Shown: positions 9,439 to 18,773 of the stretch, piece after piece
Layout of the letters: each line of letters begins with the position of its first letter
Numbering within the stretch: the first letter of the stretch is position 1
Source of the DNA: Caballeronia cordobensis
GTDB taxonomy: Bacteria; Pseudomonadota; Gammaproteobacteria; Burkholderiales; Burkholderiaceae
Length of the DNA stretch: 64,000 bases
Direction: 5' to 3'
NCBI RefSeq assembly: GCF_001544575.2
Contig: NZ_FCNY02000020.1
Span: forward strand, 62,001-126,000
Position numbers and translations under genes: made by a program
Notes under the pieces: generated by a model
Seen by the model: the letters and a program-made list of their open reading frames with translations, nothing else
Told to the model about the DNA's origin: nothing
Databases searched by the model: none

Positions 9439-10515
9439 ATGGACGCACGAGCAAAGACAGGCGTGTCGATCAAGGCCGCGACCAAGCGCTATGGCGCGGT
9501 GACGGCACTCGAAGACGTATCGCTCGATATCGCGCCGGGCGAGTTCGTCTCGCTGCTCGGACCGTCCGGCTCGGGCAAGACCACGCTGCTCGGCATTCTC
9601 GGCGGCTTCGTGCAGCCGTCCTCGGGCAGCGTGTGGGTCGGCGAGCGTGACATAACATTTGCGCCGCCGCACAAGCGCGAAATCGGCATCGTGTTTCAAA
9701 ACTACGCGCTCTTTCCGCACATGACCGTGGGCGAGAACGTCGCGTTCTCGCTGCGCGCGCGACGCGAGCCGAAATCGACGTGGGCGAAACGCGTTGCGGA
9801 AGCGCTCGCAATGGTCGAGCTCAAAGGGTATGAAAGCCGCAGCATCCATCAGCTTTCGGGCGGACAGAAGCAACGCGTCGCACTGGCGCGCGCGATCGTC
9901 TTTCAGCCGCAACTCATTCTGATGGACGAACCGCTCTCCGCGCTCGACAAGCAATTGCGCGAGACCATGCAGATCGAATTGCGCAGGCTGCACCGGCAAC
10001 TCGGCGCGACTATCGTCAACGTGACGCACGATCAGCGCGAAGCCCTCACCATGAGCGATCGCGTCGCGGTATTGAAGGACGGCAGGCTCGTGCAGATCGA
10101 TACGCCCGAACGCCTCTACGACCGGCCCTGCGATGCGTTCGTCGCGAGCTTCATCGGCGAAGCGACGATGCTCGATGTCGTGCGCGCCGGCGACGATGCC
10201 GTGCGTCTCGGCGATACCGTCCTGCGCACGGCGCACCCCTTGCCGCGCGGCGAAAAGCTTCTGCTCGCGGTGCAGACGGAAAAACTCGTCATCGACGGCG
10301 AGCATCGTCATGCGAACGCCAACCGTCTTTCGTGCCGTGTGACCGAAGTGCTTTATCAAGGCGAGAGCCTGCGTGTGTTCGCCGCGCTCGCCGACGGCAC
10401 CACGATCAGTCTTCGCCAGCCCGGCAGCCACGAAGCGCGCCAGCGCATTCCGGCCCCAGGCGCGTCGATGACCGTCGCGCTCGATCCGCAGGACACGATC
10501 GTCGTGCCGGCCTGA
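9439..10515 (+). CDS. ABC transporter ATP-binding protein, PotA type
   Basis: A 358-residue ATPase for a spermidine/putrescine-type importer. Walker A is GPSGSGKTT, the Q-loop is VFQNYALFPHMTV, the signature is LSGGQKQRVALARA, Walker B is LILMDEPLSALD and the switch His is in VTHDQREA. A C-terminal TOBE-like regulatory domain of about 120 residues follows. First gene of a + strand operon running to 15791; its permeases are at 12639 and 13547 and its likely binding protein is at 17517 on the other strand. Confidence 0.94.
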   Translation: MDARAKTGVSIKAATKRYGAVTALEDVSLDIAPGEFVSLLGPSGSGKTTLLGILGGFVQPSSGSVWVGERDITFAPPHKREIGIVFQNYALFPHMTVGENVAFSLRARREPKSTWAKRVAEALAMVELKGYESRSIHQLSGGQKQRVALARAIVFQPQLILMDEPLSALDKQLRETMQIELRRLHRQLGATIVNVTHDQREALTMSDRVAVLKDGRLVQIDTPERLYDRPCDAFVASFIGEATMLDVVRAGDDAVRLGDTVLRTAHPLPRGEKLLLAVQTEKLVIDGEHRHANANRLSCRVTEVLYQGESLRVFAALADGTTISLRQPGSHEARQRIPAPGASMTVALDPQDTIVVPA

Positions 10516-10591
10516 TTTCATTTTGACCGCCTGTGCACGGGCGATTTCGACTGCCAACGTAGATGCGCAACCCGTAAAGGATGAAGCAAAC

Positions 10592-11305
10592 ATGAATCTC
10601 ACCGATTTCAAGGTTCTGACGTTCGATGTCGTGGGCACGCTGATCAACTTCGAAAAGGGCGTGCTGGATTCCGTGCGCCGGCTCGGCGGCCCGAAGGCGC
10701 AAGACCTGACCGACGATCAGATTTTCGAGCCGTACATGGAAGGGCGCGCGATCCATCCGGGACGCTCCAGTCATGAAATGGCGAACGTGTATGTGCATCT
10801 CGCGAAGAAGCTCGGCTTGCCCGCCGATGCGCAATCCGCCGCGGCATTCCAGCGCGACGTGCTCGAATGGCCCGCGTTCGAGGATTCCGTCGCGGCACTG
10901 AAGCGCCTGCGCAAGCACTTCCGCCTCGTCGCGATGACGAACGCGGACCGCGTCGCATTGTCGGCGTATGCGCACACGCTCGGCAATCCGTTCGACGACA
11001 CCGTGTGCTGCGACGAAACCGGCGTCGCGAAGCCCGATCCGCAATTCTTCGCGTATAACCGCGGACGTCAGGCCGCTTTCGGCTACAAGTTCGAGGAGAT
11101 TCTGCATACGGCGCAGAGCCAGTATCACGATATCGGCATCGCGACCAGGCTCGGTTATGCGACGTGCTGGATCGAGCGGCGTCAGGGCATGAAGGGTTTC
11201 GGCGCGACGCCCGTGCCCGAAGCCGTCACGACGCCGACATGGAAGTTCGCGACGCTCGCCGCGCTCGCGGATGCGGTCGACGACGAAGTGCGCGCCACCG
11301 CCTGA
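10592..11305 (+). CDS. HAD-family hydrolase, haloacid-dehalogenase-like
   Basis: A 237-residue HAD protein. Motif I is LTFDVVGTLINF (nucleophile Asp, although the usual DxD acid/base position is Val-Val-Gly here), motif II is AMTNADR and motif III is KPDPQFF. The cap region lies between motifs I and II, as in type II haloacid dehalogenases and phosphoglycolate-type phosphatases. The ATG at 10592 was chosen for the AAAGGA just upstream. Lying inside a transport/oxidation operon, it may hydrolyse a substituent from the imported compound. The substrate is unknown. Confidence 0.85.
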   Translation: MNLTDFKVLTFDVVGTLINFEKGVLDSVRRLGGPKAQDLTDDQIFEPYMEGRAIHPGRSSHEMANVYVHLAKKLGLPADAQSAAAFQRDVLEWPAFEDSVAALKRLRKHFRLVAMTNADRVALSAYAHTLGNPFDDTVCCDETGVAKPDPQFFAYNRGRQAAFGYKFEEILHTAQSQYHDIGIATRLGYATCWIERRQGMKGFGATPVPEAVTTPTWKFATLAALADAVDDEVRATA

Positions 11306-11307
11306 CC

Positions 11308-12642
11308 ATGCGCGCTCCGACGACACAGCCGCGCCCGCAACCCGAATCGCTGTGGCGGGCGATGGCCGCGCGTATCCCCGCGATGGATGCGCCGGTGAGC
11401 ACGGGTGCGCCGCTCGCACGCGATATCGATGTCGAAGTCGCGATCATCGGTGCGGGTTATTCGGGTTTGAGCGCCGCGTATGCGCTGCAAAAGCGCGGCG
11501 TCGAATGCGTGGCGCTCGATGCGAATCCGGTCGGCTGGGGCGCGAGCGGGCGCAATGGCGGCGTGGTGTCGTCGAAGTTTCGCGTGTCGTTTCCGGCGAT
11601 GGCGAGCGCGCATGGCATCGATGTCACGAAGCGCATGCATCGGCTCGCGCATGACGGCGTGCGCACCGTCGAGATGTTTATCGACGAATTCAAGCTGGAG
11701 CGTGCGCGCTTCGAGCACACGGGCAGCCTGCGCTGCGCGCATACGGAACGCGCGCTCGAGTCGATATGCGCCGAAGCGGACTGGGTGCGCACGGCGCTCA
11801 ACGATACGTCGATGAGCGTGCAATCGCGTGCGCAAGTGGAGCATGAGACCGGCTCGAAGGGCTTCGTCGGCGGCGTGCTGAGCGCGGACGCGGGCACGAT
11901 CTTGCCGCTGGAATACGTGCGCGGCATCGCAGCCGGTCTCACCGCGCGCGGCGTGTCGATCTACGAGTCCACGCCGGTCATCGAGATGACGCGCGAGCGG
12001 GATGGCCGCGTGCTCTTGAAAGCGCCGGGCGGCACGGTGCGCGCGAAGCAGGTGATCGTCGCGACCAACGCGTATTCGAATCTGACCGAGGCTACCGCTT
12101 CCTATCATCGCGAACTCGTGCCGTTCAGAAGCGCGATGATCGCGACCGCGCCATTGCCGCCCGAACTGGATCGCGAACTCATGGTCAACCGGCGCAGCTA
12201 TACCGAAACGCGCCGCATGATGAAGTGGTTCCGCAAGGTGGATGGCCGCATGCTCTTCGGCGGGCGCGATGCGTTCGGCAAGGAAGGCGAGCCGACCGGC
12301 TTCGATGCGCTGCAACGCGCAATGGTCGCGCTTTTTCCGCAGTTGAAGGGCGTGGCGGTGGACTATCGCTGGTCGGGTTACGTCGGCATGACATTCAATG
12401 CGCTGCCGCATGTCGGCCGCAGCGATAGCGCCACCACGTTCTGTCTCGGCTATAACGGCGCGGGCGTGGCGATGGCGAGTCTCGTCGGCCAGCACGCGGC
12501 GGCGCTCGCGCTCGGCGACACGCCGGAACTCGCGCTGCTCGCACAGGACGGCTTGCGGCCCGTGCCGTTTCACGCGCTGCGCGCGCCGGGCGTGAGGCTC
12601 GTCGCCGCGTGGTATCAGTTTCTCGACGCCGTGGGTGCATGA
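11308..12642 (+). CDS. FAD-dependent oxidoreductase, OrdL/PuuB-like
   Basis: A 444-residue DAO-family enzyme with FAD-binding VAIIGAGYSGLSAAYAL, then GWGASGRNGG, and the C-terminal FCLGYNGAGVAMASLVGQ. About 50 residues precede the Rossmann motif, as in gamma-glutamylputrescine oxidase and related amine oxidases. It starts two bases after the HAD stop. With the aldehyde dehydrogenase at 14364 it makes a plausible amine-to-aldehyde-to-acid route for the compound brought in by this transporter. Confidence 0.9.
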   Translation: MRAPTTQPRPQPESLWRAMAARIPAMDAPVSTGAPLARDIDVEVAIIGAGYSGLSAAYALQKRGVECVALDANPVGWGASGRNGGVVSSKFRVSFPAMASAHGIDVTKRMHRLAHDGVRTVEMFIDEFKLERARFEHTGSLRCAHTERALESICAEADWVRTALNDTSMSVQSRAQVEHETGSKGFVGGVLSADAGTILPLEYVRGIAAGLTARGVSIYESTPVIEMTRERDGRVLLKAPGGTVRAKQVIVATNAYSNLTEATASYHRELVPFRSAMIATAPLPPELDRELMVNRRSYTETRRMMKWFRKVDGRMLFGGRDAFGKEGEPTGFDALQRAMVALFPQLKGVAVDYRWSGYVGMTFNALPHVGRSDSATTFCLGYNGAGVAMASLVGQHAAALALGDTPELALLAQDGLRPVPFHALRAPGVRLVAAWYQFLDAVGA

Positions 12643-13550
12643 TGACGACAGCCAAACGGATTCTCCAGGACACCGCCCCGATGCATTCCGCGACGCTCGA
12701 CCCTTCGGTGCGCCATCAGCGTCGCGAAGACCGCACGATGCTGCTGTTGATGGCGCCCGCGCTGCTGGTGATCGTCGTGCTGCTCGTGGCGCCGCTCGCG
12801 TGGCTTTCGTGGCAATCGTTCTATCACGATGGCGTGTTGTCGCTCGCGAACTACGAGCGCGTGTTCACGGGCGCGTATCTCGACACGTTTCTTCTGACCT
12901 TCAAGCTCAGTTTCATCGTGACGGCCATCACGTTGCTGCTCGGCTATCCGGTCGCGTATTTCGCGGCATCGATATCGCCGCGATGGAGCGCGCTCGTGCT
13001 CGGCATGGTGATCCTGCCGTTCTGGACCAGCGTGCTCGTGCGCACGTATGCGTGGCTCGTGCTGTTGCAGCGCACCGGTCTCATCAACAAGACGTTGCTC
13101 GGCATGGGCCTCATCGACCGGCCCTTGCAGCTTTCGTATAACCAGTTCGGCACCATCATCGCGATGGTGCATATCCTGTTGCCGTTCATGGTGCTGCCGC
13201 TCTACTCCGCGATGCAGAAGATTCCGCAGAATCTCTCGCAAGCCGGCGCGAGCCTCGGCGGCTCGCCGCTGCATGTCTTCCTGCGCGTGTTCTTGCCATT
13301 GTCGATGAGCGGCGTGCTCGCGGGCGTCACGCTCGTGTTCGTGCTGTGCCTCGGCTTCTACATCACGCCGGAGCTGATGGGCGGCGGCAAGTCGATGATG
13401 GTCTCGATGATCGTGAGCCGCAATGTCGAGATCTATAACTCGTGGGGCGCGGCGAGTTCGGTGAGCGTGGTGCTGCTCATCTGCGTGTTCGCGATCTTCT
13501 ATGCGGTGAGCCGCGTGATTCCGCTCGAAAAGACGCTGGGGGCGAAATGA
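12639..13550 (+). CDS. ABC transporter permease, PotB type
   Basis: About 303 residues with six predicted membrane segments. The EAA loop is SQAGASLGGSPLHVFLRVFLP. The gene begins ATGATG at 12639; the first ATG overlaps the previous TGA, and a methionine at 12681 is a possible alternative start. Its stop overlaps the next permease start (ATGA). Partner of the 9439 ATPase. Confidence 0.93.
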   Translation: MMTTAKRILQDTAPMHSATLDPSVRHQRREDRTMLLLMAPALLVIVVLLVAPLAWLSWQSFYHDGVLSLANYERVFTGAYLDTFLLTFKLSFIVTAITLLLGYPVAYFAASISPRWSALVLGMVILPFWTSVLVRTYAWLVLLQRTGLINKTLLGMGLIDRPLQLSYNQFGTIIAMVHILLPFMVLPLYSAMQKIPQNLSQAGASLGGSPLHVFLRVFLPLSMSGVLAGVTLVFVLCLGFYITPELMGGGKSMMVSMIVSRNVEIYNSWGAASSVSVVLLICVFAIFYAVSRVIPLEKTLGAK

Positions 13551-14344
13551 ATCGCTTATCGTTTGGCCGCGTGACGCTTGGCGCGTCGGTGATGCTGATC
13601 CTCGCGTTCCTGATGATCCCCGTGGTGATCGTCGTGCCGCTGTCGTTCTCGGATGCGCGCTTCCTCACTTTTCCGCCGCCCGCGTATTCATTGCGCTGGT
13701 ATCACGCCTTCTTCGATAACCCCGCGTGGATCGACGCCGCCAAGACGACTTTCGCGGCGTCGTCATGCGCGGCGCTGATCGCGACGCCGCTCGGCATCGC
13801 GGCGGCATACGGCATTCAGTACGGATCGCACTGGTCGTTGCGCTACTTGCGCCCGCTGCTGATGCTGCCGTTGATGGTGCCGATCATCATCGTCGCGGTG
13901 GGCGTGTTCTTCGTCTTCACGCAGATGGGCTATGTGAACACGCTCGGCGGTCTTATCATCGCGGACACGATGCTGGGCCTGCCGTATGTGCTGATCTCCG
14001 TCGGCGCGGATCTGCGCACCTTCGACCGCACGCAGGAAATGGTCGCGCGCAGTCTCGGCATGAACCGCTTTCGCGCCTTCATGGCGGTGACGCTGCCGCA
14101 GATCAAGGCGAGCGTGATTTCCGCCGCGGTGTTCGTGTTCATTCAGGCGCTCGACGAAACCGTCGTTGCGCTGTTCATTTCCGGCGGCAATAACCAGACG
14201 CTCACGCGCCGCATGTTTGTCACCTTGCGCGATGAAATCGATCCGACCATTGCGGCCATCAGCACCATGCTGACCGCGTTGACCTTGTGTCTCGTGATGA
14301 TCGTCGTCGTGAGCCGGCGTTCGTCGGCCGCGGCGCGGGCCTGA
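13547..14344 (+). CDS. ABC transporter permease, PotC type
   Basis: A 265-residue second permease with membrane segments beginning at MLILAFLMIPVVIVVPLSFSD and the EAA loop MVARSLGMNRFRAFMAVTLPQI. QALDETVVALFISGG is typical of the PotC branch. Coupled by ATGA to the PotB-type gene and followed after 19 bases by the aldehyde dehydrogenase. Confidence 0.93.
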   Translation: MNRLSFGRVTLGASVMLILAFLMIPVVIVVPLSFSDARFLTFPPPAYSLRWYHAFFDNPAWIDAAKTTFAASSCAALIATPLGIAAAYGIQYGSHWSLRYLRPLLMLPLMVPIIIVAVGVFFVFTQMGYVNTLGGLIIADTMLGLPYVLISVGADLRTFDRTQEMVARSLGMNRFRAFMAVTLPQIKASVISAAVFVFIQALDETVVALFISGGNNQTLTRRMFVTLRDEIDPTIAAISTMLTALTLCLVMIVVVSRRSSAAARA

Positions 14345-14363
14345 TACTTACACCACCGAAGCC

Positions 14364-15791
14364 ATGCGACATCTACAACAGTTCTATATCGACGGCGAAT
14401 GGGTCGAACCGTCCGGCAACGCGCGCTTGCCTGTTATCGATCCGAGCACGGAAGAAACGATCGGCGAAGTCGCGCTCGGCGATACGCATGATGCCGATCG
14501 CGCGGTGGCCGCTGCGCGGCGTGCATTTGCATCGTATTCGCAGACGCCGGTCGAAGCGCGCGCCGCTTTGCTTCGACGTCTGCTCGATGCGTATCTCGCG
14601 CGCTATGACGAGATGGCCGACGTCATCATGCGCGAGATCGGCGCGCCGGCGAAGCTATCGCATGCCTGGCAGGCGGCGCTCGGCAAGCGGCATATCGAGG
14701 AAACGCTGCGCACGCTCGAACACTTCCAGTGGCAGCGCAAGAAGGGCACGACGCTCGTGAATCACGAGCCGGTCGGCGTGGCCGCGCTCATCACGCCGTG
14801 GAACTGGCCGATCAATCAGATCGTCTGCAAGGTCGCGCCCGCGCTTGCGGCGGGCTGCACGGTCGTGCTCAAGCCGAGCGAAGTGTCGCCGATGAATGCG
14901 GTGTTGTTCGCCGAGATCGTCGATGCGGCGGGTGTGCCCAAAGGCGTTTTCAATCTCGTCAACGGCGATGGCCCGACGGTCGGCGCGGCGCTTGCCGCGC
15001 ATCCGGATGTCGATATGGTGTCGTTCACCGGATCCACGCGCGCGGGCATCGAAATAGCGAAGCTGGCCGCGCCGACGGTGAAGCGCGTGCATCAGGAACT
15101 GGGCGGCAAATCGGCCAACATCCTGCTCGACGATGCCGATTTCGACGCCGCGGTAACGGCGGGCGTGAACGCGTGCTTCAGTAACAGCGGTCAGTCGTGC
15201 AATGCGCCGACGCGCATGCTCGTGCCCGCATCCCGCCACGATGAAGCGGTGGCGATTGCGTTGCGCGCGGCGCGGAAGCATCGCGTGGGTCCCGCCAGCG
15301 ATCCCGCCACGACGATGGGTCCCGTGGTCAGCGATGTGCAATACGGGCGCGTGCAGAAGCTGATCGGCATCGGCATCGAGGAGGGCGCGACACTGGTGAC
15401 GGGCGGCGAAGGACGTCCCGATGGACTCGAACGCGGCTATTACGTGAAGCCCACCGTGTTCGCTGGCGTGACGCCCTCGATGACCATCGCGCGCGAGGAA
15501 ATCTTCGGGCCGGTGCTCGCGATCATGCCGTATCGCGACGAGGAAGAGGCGATCGCTATTGCGAACGATACGCCCTATGGGCTCGCGGCCTACGTGCAGT
15601 CCGCGGATCAGGCGCGCGCGCGGCGCGTGGCGCTGAGCATGCGCGCGGGCAGTGTCTATGTGAACTATCCGGCGTGGGACCCAGGCTCGCCGTTCGGCGG
15701 CTATAAGCAATCGGGCAACGGGCGCGAGTATGGCGAGTGGGGGCTGGAGGCGTTTTTGGAGGTGAAGGGGATCGTGGGGTATGGCGAGTAG
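14364..15791 (+). CDS. NAD(P)-dependent aldehyde dehydrogenase
   Basis: A 475-residue ALDH superfamily enzyme. The oxyanion Asn is in TPWNWPINQ, the general base Glu in HQELGGKSAN and the catalytic Cys in NSGQSCNAPTRM; EEIFGPVL is also present. It would oxidise the aldehyde released by the flavoenzyme at 11308. Its last 91 bases overlap the convergent GMC oxidoreductase frame. Confidence 0.93.
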   Translation: MRHLQQFYIDGEWVEPSGNARLPVIDPSTEETIGEVALGDTHDADRAVAAARRAFASYSQTPVEARAALLRRLLDAYLARYDEMADVIMREIGAPAKLSHAWQAALGKRHIEETLRTLEHFQWQRKKGTTLVNHEPVGVAALITPWNWPINQIVCKVAPALAAGCTVVLKPSEVSPMNAVLFAEIVDAAGVPKGVFNLVNGDGPTVGAALAAHPDVDMVSFTGSTRAGIEIAKLAAPTVKRVHQELGGKSANILLDDADFDAAVTAGVNACFSNSGQSCNAPTRMLVPASRHDEAVAIALRAARKHRVGPASDPATTMGPVVSDVQYGRVQKLIGIGIEEGATLVTGGEGRPDGLERGYYVKPTVFAGVTPSMTIAREEIFGPVLAIMPYRDEEEAIAIANDTPYGLAAYVQSADQARARRVALSMRAGSVYVNYPAWDPGSPFGGYKQSGNGREYGEWGLEAFLEVKGIVGYGE

Positions 15792-17503
15792 TCGAGCGTA
15801 TGCGCGGCGGCTTCGCGTTTGTCGGGCGATGTGCCACGCAACCCCTCCGCCACCCGCTCCGCGATCATGATCGTCGGCACATTCGTATTGGCGCACGGAA
15901 TCGAAGGCATCAGCGAGGCGTCGCACACATGCAGTCCTTCGACGCCATACACCGCGCCACATGAATCCGTCACCGCATAGGCATCGCTCGATGAACCCAT
16001 GCGGCACGTCCCCGATGGATGCCACGTGCCGCCGACATTGCGCATGACGAACGCGGTCAGCGCGTCGTCATCGCCAAGCAGTTCGCCGATGCTCACGCCC
16101 TGGGTCACGACGCCTTTGATCAACGCGCCGCGCATCGGTCCGGCGATATCGAGCAGCGCACTCAGCATGCCGCGCTGCGCCGCGTTCCATGCGCCTGGAA
16201 CCGCAACCGCCGCGACGCGTGGCGAATAGCTCGATGGAAAGATCACATCGCGATGCCCGTTCATCGAAGGCGATGCCAGCACGGCAGCGCCGAAGCGCAA
16301 CGCGAGCTTGAGCCGTTCCAGATCGCGCGCATCGGAGAGCATTGCGAACTCGACGATGGGTTCATCGAACACATTCGCCGATGCGAGCGTCACGCGTCCG
16401 CGCGAATACGACTTGTTGACCCAGAAGAAGATCGTGCCGAGCCGATAGCCCACCGAATGCCAGCCCGAACGCGAGAGAATCGCGCCGTGCATGTCGCCTT
16501 GCACGGTGCCGGGCAAGCCGGAGGAGAAGCGCACGATCGCCTGCTCGTGATGTTCGTCGGGAAACGGCGTGCGCGCGGCGCGCGGCAGAAACGCGGACAC
16601 CGCGATCGACGGATGCTCCATCAGATTGCGCCCGACGCCCGGACGATCCGCGCGCACGTCGATGCCGAGCGCGGCGAGTTCATCGGCGGGACCGATGCCG
16701 CTTCGCATCAGCAACGCGGGACTGTGTATCGCGCCGGCCGATACGATCACGCGCCGCGCATGCACGTCTTCATGCGTGCCGTCGTCGCGGACGATGCGCG
16801 CGCCGATCGCACGCGTGCCGTCGAACAGAATGCGCTCGATGACTTCGCCCGTGCGTATTGTCAGATTGCTGCGCGCGCGAGTCGCATCGTCGAGATAGCA
16901 GACCGATGTGGGAATGCGTTCGCCCTTCGCGCTGACCGCGATCGAACCGATGAACGTGCCGTCTTCCCACGGACCGTTCTGATCGTCGTGCATCGCATGA
17001 CCGCTTTGAGCGAGCGAAGCGAGGACCGCGCGCACGAACGGTGACACGCGCGGCCATGCGGCGCGTTGAATGCGCAACGGTCCGTCGCCGCCATGCAGCT
17101 GGCCGCTGAAATCGCAATCCGTTTCGAGCCTGCGAAAGTAGGGCAGGCAGCTCTGCCAGTTCCAGCCTTGCGCGCCGAGCGCTTCCCATTCGTCGTAATC
17201 GGCGGGCGAGCCGCGATTGGCCATCAACGCATTGATGGCCGAGCCGCCGCCCAGAAGCCTCGCCTGTTCATAGCGGCGCAACGAAGCGGAACCGCTCATG
17301 CGCGCTTTCAGCGCTTGCCAGATATTGCGCGTGTCGAGATAAGCGCGGCCGGGATAGCGGCTGCGAATGGCGTCGGGCATCGTGCGCGCGGAGATGTCGC
17401 GGCCCGCTTCGACGAGGCACACGCTCGCACGCGCATCTTCACTGAGGCGCGCGGCCAGCACGCAGCCGGCCGAGCCGCCGCCCAGGATCAGCGTATCGAA
17501 CAC
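15701..17503 (-). CDS. GMC-family FAD oxidoreductase (choline dehydrogenase-like)
   Basis: About 600 residues. The N-terminal FAD motif is DTLILGGGSAGCVLAARLSE, the GMC signature region includes RLLGGGSAINALMANRGSPADYD, and the active-site His is in GGTWHPSGTCRMG. I chose a GTG start at 17503, the codon just before FDTLILGGG; the frame stays open upstream but that part overlaps the binding-protein gene and is not family-like. No clear ribosome binding site precedes it, so translation may be coupled to the 17517 gene. After the normal family end (NTNVPTIMIAERVAEGLRG) an extra tail of about 43 residues runs into the ALDH gene. Probably oxidises an alcohol in the same pathway. Confidence 0.88.
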   Translation of the reverse strand: MFDTLILGGGSAGCVLAARLSEDARASVCLVEAGRDISARTMPDAIRSRYPGRAYLDTRNIWQALKARMSGSASLRRYEQARLLGGGSAINALMANRGSPADYDEWEALGAQGWNWQSCLPYFRRLETDCDFSGQLHGGDGPLRIQRAAWPRVSPFVRAVLASLAQSGHAMHDDQNGPWEDGTFIGSIAVSAKGERIPTSVCYLDDATRARSNLTIRTGEVIERILFDGTRAIGARIVRDDGTHEDVHARRVIVSAGAIHSPALLMRSGIGPADELAALGIDVRADRPGVGRNLMEHPSIAVSAFLPRAARTPFPDEHHEQAIVRFSSGLPGTVQGDMHGAILSRSGWHSVGYRLGTIFFWVNKSYSRGRVTLASANVFDEPIVEFAMLSDARDLERLKLALRFGAAVLASPSMNGHRDVIFPSSYSPRVAAVAVPGAWNAAQRGMLSALLDIAGPMRGALIKGVVTQGVSIGELLGDDDALTAFVMRNVGGTWHPSGTCRMGSSSDAYAVTDSCGAVYGVEGLHVCDASLMPSIPCANTNVPTIMIAERVAEGLRGTSPDKREAAAHTLDYSPYPTIPFTSKNASSPHSPYSRPLPDCL

Positions 17504-17516
17504 GTGAAACGCAGCG

Positions 17517-18581
17517 TTATTGCATGAACTTGAGCCAGCGCGCCTTCGCCTGAATGCCCGGCTCGGACGCCCACCATTCTTCCGACAACAACGCCTGTTT
17601 CGCGGCATTCGCAGGCGCGCTCGGCAACTCGGCCGCACGCTTGTCGCTGATCTTGCCGGTCTTGAACGCGGCCGGGTTGCCGGGTCCGTAATCGATATAG
17701 AGCGGCAGATTCGCCTGCAATTCCGGCGATACCGCGGCGTTCAGGAAGCGCACCGCGTCGTTCATGTTCGGCGCGTTCTTCAGAATGCAAAGCTGCGTGT
17801 TTTGCAGAATGCCGTCGTTGAAGGTGAAGGCGACATCGGGGACGTCTTTCATCACGGCGCTCGCGCGGCCATTCCAGATCATCGTCATATCGACTTCGCC
17901 GTCGTGCAGCAATTGCGCCGACTGGCCGCCGGACGTCCACCATACCGTGACGTTCGGCTTGATCTCTTCGAGCTTCTTGAATGCGCGATCCACATCGAGC
18001 GGATACAGCTTGTCGCGCGGCACGCCGTCGGCGAGCAGCGCGGCTTCGAGCACGGTCATCGGGTCATTGCGCAAGGCGCGCGTGCCGGGGAAATTCTTCA
18101 CGTCCCAGAAGTCTTTCCAGCTTTGCGGGACCTTCTTCAGGGTCTTCTTGTTATAGCCGATGACGGTCGAATAGAACTCGTAGGCCACCGAATACGGCGT
18201 GCGGTATTTCTCGGGAATCGCGGCGGCATTGGGGATCTTCGAGAAATCGAGTTTCTCCAGCAGGCCTTCGCGTCCGCCGCGCAGGCAATTGGATGTCGGC
18301 GTATCGACGACATCCCAGATCGGCTTGCCGGTCGAGCCTTGCGCCTTGATCTGCGGCCACGCATCCGGAATGCTGTCCTGATTGATGGTGATGCCGAGCT
18401 CTTTCGCGGCGGGGTCGAGTATCGCCTTCGTCTGCGCTTCCTGATACGCGCCGCCTTGCGACACGAACGTGATCTTGCCCGCGGCGAACGCCGGCGCCGC
18501 GCCCGCGAGCGAGAGCATCAGCGTCATGGCCAAAGGGCGAAGCGGGGAGCGCAGGCAGCGGAACCTTGCAATCTTCATCAC
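17517..18581 (-). CDS. Periplasmic polyamine-type binding protein (PotD-like)
   Basis: A 354-residue secreted binding protein. The signal peptide covers about the first 33 residues, ending AAPAFAAG, and the mature protein begins KITFVSQGGAYQEAQ, the family 1/PotD-like start. No other binding-protein gene accompanies the 9439/12639/13547 transporter, so this is its likely partner although it is on the opposite strand. It is followed after 13 bases by the GMC gene. Adjacent MM codons give a one-residue start ambiguity. Confidence 0.92.
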   Translation of the reverse strand: MMKIARFRCLRSPLRPLAMTLMLSLAGAAPAFAAGKITFVSQGGAYQEAQTKAILDPAAKELGITINQDSIPDAWPQIKAQGSTGKPIWDVVDTPTSNCLRGGREGLLEKLDFSKIPNAAAIPEKYRTPYSVAYEFYSTVIGYNKKTLKKVPQSWKDFWDVKNFPGTRALRNDPMTVLEAALLADGVPRDKLYPLDVDRAFKKLEEIKPNVTVWWTSGGQSAQLLHDGEVDMTMIWNGRASAVMKDVPDVAFTFNDGILQNTQLCILKNAPNMNDAVRFLNAAVSPELQANLPLYIDYGPGNPAAFKTGKISDKRAAELPSAPANAAKQALLSEEWWASEPGIQAKARWLKFMQ

Positions 18582-18626
18582 GGCGTTATCCTCGACAAGG
18601 TTGATGCAGTGGACGTCTTGCAGGTC

Positions 18627-18664
18627 GCGTCGTCCCCGCCTTCAGCGCCAGGCGGGGACGACGC
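18627..18664. terminator. Perfect 14-bp hairpin between the cupin and binding-protein genes
   Basis: GCGTCGTCCCCGCC (18627-18640) pairs perfectly with 18651-18664 around a 10-base loop. It lies after the minus-strand cupin gene and before the binding-protein gene, so it could end transcription of the cupin operon or attenuate the next one. There is no U tract on the minus-strand transcript. On the + strand an A+T-rich stretch follows after six bases. Confidence 0.5.
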
Positions 18665-18712
18665 GGGGATGATTAAAAATATATTGAGTCAAATAGATGG
18701 GGGCAACGCCGG

Positions 18713-18760
18713 AATTGTTGGAGTGACCATGACCTGATGTTATGTCAGGGAAATGGTCAC
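18713..18760. promoter_or_regulatory. Nested palindrome and shared motif upstream of the binding-protein gene
   Basis: The outer arms GTGACCAT (18723-18730) and ATGGTCAC (18753-18760) enclose inner arms CCTGA (18733-18737) and TCAGG (18745-18749), with ATGTTATG between them. Directly adjacent at 18713-18722 is the reverse complement of TCCAACAATT, also found at 9358. ATGTTATG also occurs next to the 9358 copy (9345-9352). This looks like a compound operator for the LysR regulator or another dimeric protein. Confidence 0.45.
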
Positions 18761-18773
18761 GGGCACTCGCGCT

